Source: JANYCG01 sp031418395 (lineage in GTDB: Bacteria; Pseudomonadota; Gammaproteobacteria; Burkholderiales; Burkholderiaceae_C). Taken from it: DNA of 17,312 nt. Each line of letters begins with the position of its first letter. The stretch's first letter is position 1. The notes under the pieces were generated by a model. That model was not told the origin of the DNA and did no database searches. It saw only the letters and a program-made list of their open reading frames with translations. The stretch spans positions 1 through 17,312 of the forward strand of contig JANOXL010000125.1 in NCBI GenBank assembly GCA_031418395.1, given 5' to 3'. Positions 14,252 through 17,312 of the stretch are shown piece after piece. The position numbers and the translations under genes were made by a program.

Positions 14252-15384
14252 TTTCGGGATTCGATTTCTGCCTGTTTTGCTAGCCTGTCAAATCTTGATA
14301 CAAATGCCTCTATTCCTAGAGGACTACCAACCCTCCGCCTGGCAGCTGGGTCTCCGCGTTTTGCGAAGTCTGGGTTGCATGCGTTCTCAATTATTGTCGT
14401 GATTTCAGCACGCGCCCAAGAGGGTAAGTCGTTCGCAATTTTGGAAAGAAAATCAGTGAATTCCGCTATTAAAAACGGGAGCGCCGCATGGTAATTGCAT
14501 GAACCATTTCCGCCCCACCGCGCCGGCCTCACGTCTACTGGCAAAGAATTTAGATAGTGATCAGTTGGTGTAATGCCCGAAAAAAGGAAAGTCGCTAACG
14601 TCCCGAGGTGATAAAGGTCACATCCCTCCCGACGATCCTCCCAGCGTTCCGGTATGACGCCGAACATTTGCTCTGGTGGCGCATAGCTAGGATGCCCGGC
14701 AATCACAAAGTCGTCGTGGTCAATGTTCATCCCCCTTTGGGATGCCCGTCCAAGATCGCCAATCTTCGCTCCCTTGCGGTCAGTGTCAAAAACCAGCACA
14801 TTTGACGGCTTTAAATCTTGATGTGCGATTCTCTGACCGTGAAGTTGCTGAATTCCGACAGCAACATCATGTAGTACGCGAAGACGCCACGCGTCATCTA
14901 TTTTGTTCGATCGTGAAACAATCTTGCGTAAATCTCCATCTGCAAGCTCAAACATTATGTAGGGAACGCCGACCAATGTCCCGGTAGGTGCGCTCAACTC
15001 ACCCTTGTCAATAATGCTCACCACCCTATCCAACTTTGCCTTGATGCAAACATCAAGTATTGAACATTCAAAGGTATGTCCGTCAGTAACCAACTTCAAA
15101 CGATCCATAAGTGAAGTGCCAGTATTCAAAGTCAAAGCTCGCTGAACGTCAATTACTTTGACGAAGGCATTTTTTGTGACGCTCCGCCCACTGCTCTCTT
15201 TCTCTGTTTTTGTCGCTGTATATCCGATGGAAAAAAACGACCCCGTCAAATCCTTCGCGCCCATGGAACCCGGCTTTTGAAGTTTGTCCGTAATAACCCA
15301 GCCATTGGGGAATTCGTGCCCAATAAGATTCTCGGCAAAATTTGCGCCTGACAGGGGCGCTTCGGAAGCGAAAGGTTGGCTCAT
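14248..15384 (-). CDS. Hanks-type serine/threonine protein kinase
   Basis: A 378-residue soluble kinase starting at the ATG at 15384, which has GGAG eight bases upstream; the frame extends to 15537 but without a comparable start signal. Kinase motifs: ATP-binding Lys in NAFVKVID (76), hinge VPYIMFELADGDL (140-152), catalytic loop HQDLKPSNVL (His188-Asp190, Lys192, Asn195), Mg-binding DLG (210-212, in place of DFG), APPE (235-238), and the subdomain IX Asp in CDLYHLG (256). The residues needed for catalysis are all present. Gln replaces Arg before the catalytic Asp, so it is a non-RD kinase that may not need activation-loop phosphorylation. No transmembrane or PASTA domain follows, unlike PknB. 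Its TPR partner follows with a 4-base overlap, and both genes are AT-richer than the neighbours. No known defence kinase (such as Stk2) is clearly matched. Confidence 0.88.
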   Translation of the reverse strand: MSQPFASEAPLSGANFAENLIGHEFPNGWVITDKLQKPGSMGAKDLTGSFFSIGYTATKTEKESSGRSVTKNAFVKVIDVQRALTLNTGTSLMDRLKLVTDGHTFECSILDVCIKAKLDRVVSIIDKGELSAPTGTLVGVPYIMFELADGDLRKIVSRSNKIDDAWRLRVLHDVAVGIQQLHGQRIAHQDLKPSNVLVFDTDRKGAKIGDLGRASQRGMNIDHDDFVIAGHPSYAPPEQMFGVIPERWEDRREGCDLYHLGTLATFLFSGITPTDHYLNSLPVDVRPARWGGNGSCNYHAALPFLIAEFTDFLSKIANDLPSWARAEITTIIENACNPDFAKRGDPAARRRVGSPLGIEAFVSRFDRLAKQAEIESRK

Positions 15385-15423
15385 TTGTGAATCTCCGTTG
15401 ACTTTTTTTACTGCTGTTTTACA

Positions 15424-15438
15424 CATTGTGAACCAATG
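15424..15438. promoter_or_regulatory. Small inverted repeat upstream of the kinase gene
   Basis: CATTG-TGAAC-CAATG forms a perfect 5-bp-arm dyad about 40 bases upstream of the kinase ATG. It lies where an operator or promoter of the cassette would be expected. No confident -35/-10 pair was found around it. Confidence 0.25.
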
Positions 15439-15479
15439 CGAGCCACGTTGGCTGCAAACCTTTTCCCCGATCAGGCTTC

Positions 15480-15698
15480 CTGGGACTTGACGACATTGAG
15501 TGTGTACGTCTCCGGAAGTTTGCCGATCTGGATCCAACGGTTCAACCGGAAGACGATTCAGCGCGTTACTGCAAGCTGCACCCAGTGCAAGCTGCGTTGA
15601 AATACCATTGGGCGATTGCTGTGAATGGAAACTGGCGCATGGTGTTCACCTTCGAGGGCAAAGACGCCGTGCTTGTTGATTACCTGGACTACCACTGA
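15480..15698 (+). pseudogene. higB: Truncated higB toxin gene (RelE/ParE-superfamily, HigB type), 5' end missing
   Basis: Frame 15480-15698 encodes about 72 residues ending in the HigB C-terminus. VRLRKFADLD and KLHPV precede AIAVNGNWRMVFTFEG, and the protein ends KDAVLVDYLDYH before TGA. In intact HigB (about 92 residues) roughly 20-25 residues, including MI.SF.HKGL..FF, come first. Here the frame upstream has TGA at 15429 and no ATG, GTG or TTG start before the conserved part, and none of the other frames shows the missing N-terminus. The break lies about 100 bases from the kinase start, so acquisition of the kinase-TPR cassette may have removed the 5' end. A CTG start at 15480 is conceivable but would still lack the first strand of the fold. 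The remnant is followed directly by higA. Confidence 0.7.
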
Positions 15699-15706
15699 GG
15701 TCAACG

Positions 15707-15982
15707 ATGACACGCATGTATAACCCGCCGCACCCTGGCGAAGTTCTCAGGGATTATTTGGGCGACACCACGGTGACGGAAGCGGCGATGAAGCTGGGCG
15801 TCAACCGGGTCACACTGTCGCGCGTCTTGTCAGGCGCGGCGGGTATTTCCGCCGACATGGCCTATCGCCTGGCTGCTGCGTTGGGCACCAGTCCGGAGCT
15901 GTGGGCGGGCATGCAGTTGCAGTATGACTTGTACCAGGCTGGCAAGTTGCCACGGCCTCGCATCGAGCGGCTGGCGGCATAA
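15707..15982 (+). CDS. higA: HigA-family antitoxin (XRE-type helix-turn-helix)
   Basis: A 91-residue protein beginning MTRMYNPPHPGEVLRDYL, the hallmark of HigA/VapI antitoxins. It is followed by the XRE helix-turn-helix VTEAAMKLGVNRVTLSRVLSGAAGISADMAYRLAAALGTSPELW and the usual ending LQYDLYQAG. GAGG overlapping the higB stop, six bases before the ATG at 15707, is its ribosome-binding site. HigA binds HigB and represses the operon. Since the adjacent toxin has lost its 5' end, this is probably an orphan antitoxin, still able to bind DNA or neutralise related toxins elsewhere in the genome. Confidence 0.92.
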   Translation: MTRMYNPPHPGEVLRDYLGDTTVTEAAMKLGVNRVTLSRVLSGAAGISADMAYRLAAALGTSPELWAGMQLQYDLYQAGKLPRPRIERLAA

Positions 15983-15993
15983 CCAGCGCAACC

Positions 15994-16395
15994 ATGTTTG
16001 ACAACCTCCCCCAATTCCTCCTCCACGGGGCCATCACCGCCCTGTCCCTCTGGGTCGCCAGCCATGTGTTTCAGGGCATCAAATTCGCCAGCACGGGCGC
16101 GCTGGTCATCTCGGCGCTGCTGCTGGGGTTTGCCAACGCCATCGTCAAACCCTTGCTGATCGTCTTGACCTTGCCGCTCACCTTCATTACCTTCGGGCTA
16201 TTCCTGCTTGTGATCAACGCGCTGATGATTCAACTGGTGGCCTGGCTGGTCAAGGGCTTCAAGCTGTCGGGTTTCTGGACGGCGTTTTTTTCCAGCATCT
16301 TCATCAGCGTGCTGAGTTTTGCGATCGGCGCGTTTCTGCCGAGCAGCCACCCGGCGCAAGACATCCAGATGCCGCGCAGCGGGGTTTGGCTTTAA
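15994..16395 (+). CDS. Phage holin family / YvlD-like small membrane protein
   Basis: A 133-residue inner-membrane protein with four hydrophobic segments: LLHGAITALSLWVASHVF, ALVISALLLGFANAIVKPLLIVLTLPLTFITFGLFLLVINALMIQLVAWLV (two helices) and FWTAFFSSIFISVLSFAIGAFL. The motif GFANAIVKPLLIVLTLPLT...GLFLLVINALM is diagnostic of the four-helix holin superfamily IV (Phage_holin_4_2, YvlD). Despite the name most members are chromosomal, and their role is unclear. The gene starts 11 bases after higA with a modest upstream signal, so it may be read with it. Confidence 0.9.
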   Translation: MFDNLPQFLLHGAITALSLWVASHVFQGIKFASTGALVISALLLGFANAIVKPLLIVLTLPLTFITFGLFLLVINALMIQLVAWLVKGFKLSGFWTAFFSSIFISVLSFAIGAFLPSSHPAQDIQMPRSGVWL

Positions 16396-16624
16396 CTTGG
16401 GCGCGTAGATCCCGGTCTGCAACGGCTTTTTGCTAGGCGTCGGTGGGTTTGTCGGTGGCGGGCACCTAACCTGGCGCCAAGCAGGGCCTGCTGGTGATTC
16501 CAGGAAGCTTGGCGAACGCACCGACACCCAGCATTTGACGGCCTGTGAGGTTTGCGTTAGATTGGCCGCCGACGAACACGTCGTTAGAAATTCTTAACGG
16601 CTCTGCAAAGGGCGGAGTAAATCT
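16396..16624. other. Non-coding gap before the DUF2306-type gene
   Basis: No supported gene. A GTCGGTG near 16440 has a complementary CACCGAC near 16519, too far apart for a simple terminator. GGCGGAG at about 16611-16617 is a good ribosome-binding site for the next gene. No confident promoter was seen. Confidence 0.4.
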
Positions 16625-17312
16625 ATGAACATGCCGCTTGGAGTCTTTGTCTTTTTCACAGCCCTGGTGGTCTGGTTTGGTTTGCTGGTCATGGGGTTCA
16701 GGCGGCGCAGCTTTGGCCCCTTCGTCGTGTTTGGCATCGTGTTTTTGGTGTTGATGAACGTTCGCTATTTGATTGAAGGCGCGCCAGCTGCCATCGCCTT
16801 TTTCATTGGTATTTACGATGTGCTGGACAACTTTGGCCTGCGCGCGGGCGAAGGCGCAGCGGCCCTGGCAGCCTGCCCGAACAACGCTTGCACGGTTTGG
16901 GGCAACACCTACCTTAACCATCCGTCTTGGGGTACCGCTTTTCATGCACGCTTTTTGACGGGCACAGAATTTCGCAGCAATTTGCTTTACGCGCATTTGT
17001 CGCTCAATTCCATCGTCTTCGTGCTGATGCATGTGCAACTGTGGCGCACGGGTGCAGGCAGCTTTGCGGCGCGGCACAAGCTAATTGGCCGCATTTCATT
17101 TGTGTGCTTGACCCTGGGTACCGCTAGCGCCTTGTGGCTGGCTGGGTCGCATGGTTCGGTCAGCGAATACGGTGGCAACTTGTCGATGTACGGCTTTTGG
17201 TCGATGTCGCTCTTCGTCTACGGGTGCGCGGTCATGGGCGTGCTGGCAATTCGCCGTGGCGACAAAGCAGCCCACCGCATTTGGATGATTCGCTTTGCAG
17301 GCTCCATGTGGG
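16625..17312 (+). CDS. DUF2306-type integral membrane protein, 3' partial
   Basis: The frame opens at the ATG at 16625, preceded by GGAG at an 8-base spacing, and stays open to the window edge (229 complete codons), so the end is missing. Hydrophobic helices: LGVFVFFTALVVWFGLLVMGF, FVVFGIVFLVLMNVRYLI, LNSIVFVLMHVQLW, GRISFVCLTLGTASALWLAG and SMSLFVYGCAVMGVLAIRRG. The second half, HKLIGRISF...TLGTASALWLA...AIRRGDKAAHRIWMIRFAGS, matches the pattern of DUF2306 proteins. In these a conserved H..LGR and an 'RRGD..AHR.WMIR' segment precede a helix, and the histidines could bind haem or metal. A loop with two Cys (AACPNNACTVWGN) precedes the third helix. Function unknown. Confidence 0.7.
   Translation, partial: MNMPLGVFVFFTALVVWFGLLVMGFRRRSFGPFVVFGIVFLVLMNVRYLIEGAPAAIAFFIGIYDVLDNFGLRAGEGAAALAACPNNACTVWGNTYLNHPSWGTAFHARFLTGTEFRSNLLYAHLSLNSIVFVLMHVQLWRTGAGSFAARHKLIGRISFVCLTLGTASALWLAGSHGSVSEYGGNLSMYGFWSMSLFVYGCAVMGVLAIRRGDKAAHRIWMIRFAGSMW

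Noticed and set aside
15385..15537. N-terminal extension of the kinase to 15537
   Set aside because: The ATG at 15384 has GGAG at a suitable distance. The extension overlaps the higB remnant on the other strand and has no recognisable kinase sequence.
15436..15600. Alternative-frame ATG at 15436 as the higB start
   Set aside because: The frame from this ATG gives MRATLAANLFPDQ and continues without HigB similarity, ending at an early stop. It does not join the HigB frame.
16466..17077. 203-residue minus-strand frame
   Set aside because: It is antisense to the membrane-protein frame at 16625, which has a ribosome-binding site and DUF2306-like motifs, whereas this one is a Lys/His/Gln-rich shadow.

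Overview
The window looks like chromosomal DNA of a betaproteobacterium, most likely a member of the Comamonadaceae (Rhodoferax, Polaromonas or Acidovorax type). The reasons are the GC-rich housekeeping genes, the gene families present, and two stretches inside the E1 gene that resemble short palindromic repeats I remember from that family. This placement rests on recognition by eye, not on a search.

Layout. Positions 1-374 hold the end of an FMN-type (PPOX) oxidase gene. Positions 387-4802 hold four minus-strand genes in the order dsbD, a dihydrodipicolinate-synthase-family aldolase, an exported redoxin and a small CoA-binding protein. DsbD and the redoxin form a plausible envelope thiol-redox pair. 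Positions 4803-5132 are a non-coding spacer with 13-bp tandem repeats and a palindrome, followed by a B12-binding/radical SAM protein (5133-6734). An Lrp/AsnC regulator (6749-7225, minus) is divergent from a large homodimeric-type 2-oxoacid dehydrogenase E1 (7325-10231). No E2 or E3 gene follows; a lipocalin gene does (10240-10812). The Lrp-E1 arrangement recalls mdeR-mdeB of Pseudomonas putida more than an aceEF operon.

Positions 10861-15982 are an accessory stretch. A complete mazEF toxin-antitoxin pair has a near-consensus promoter carrying two direct-repeat operators. An alpha/beta hydrolase follows. Then comes a visibly AT-richer two-gene cassette on the minus strand, a Hanks-type Ser/Thr kinase followed by a TPR protein with a 4-base overlap. 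It abuts a higB toxin gene that has lost its 5' end, with an intact higA antitoxin next to it. After that come a four-helix phage-holin-like (YvlD-type) membrane protein and the start of a DUF2306-type membrane protein cut by the window end.

The two most interesting items are: (1) the E1 gene carries two extra in-frame segments, about 33 and 28 codons, at loop positions where relatives have few residues. The first contains two perfect hairpins and looks like a repeat element that became coding. (2) The kinase-TPR cassette of different base composition sits between toxin-antitoxin loci, next to a truncated toxin gene. It is a candidate uncharacterised signalling or defence module.
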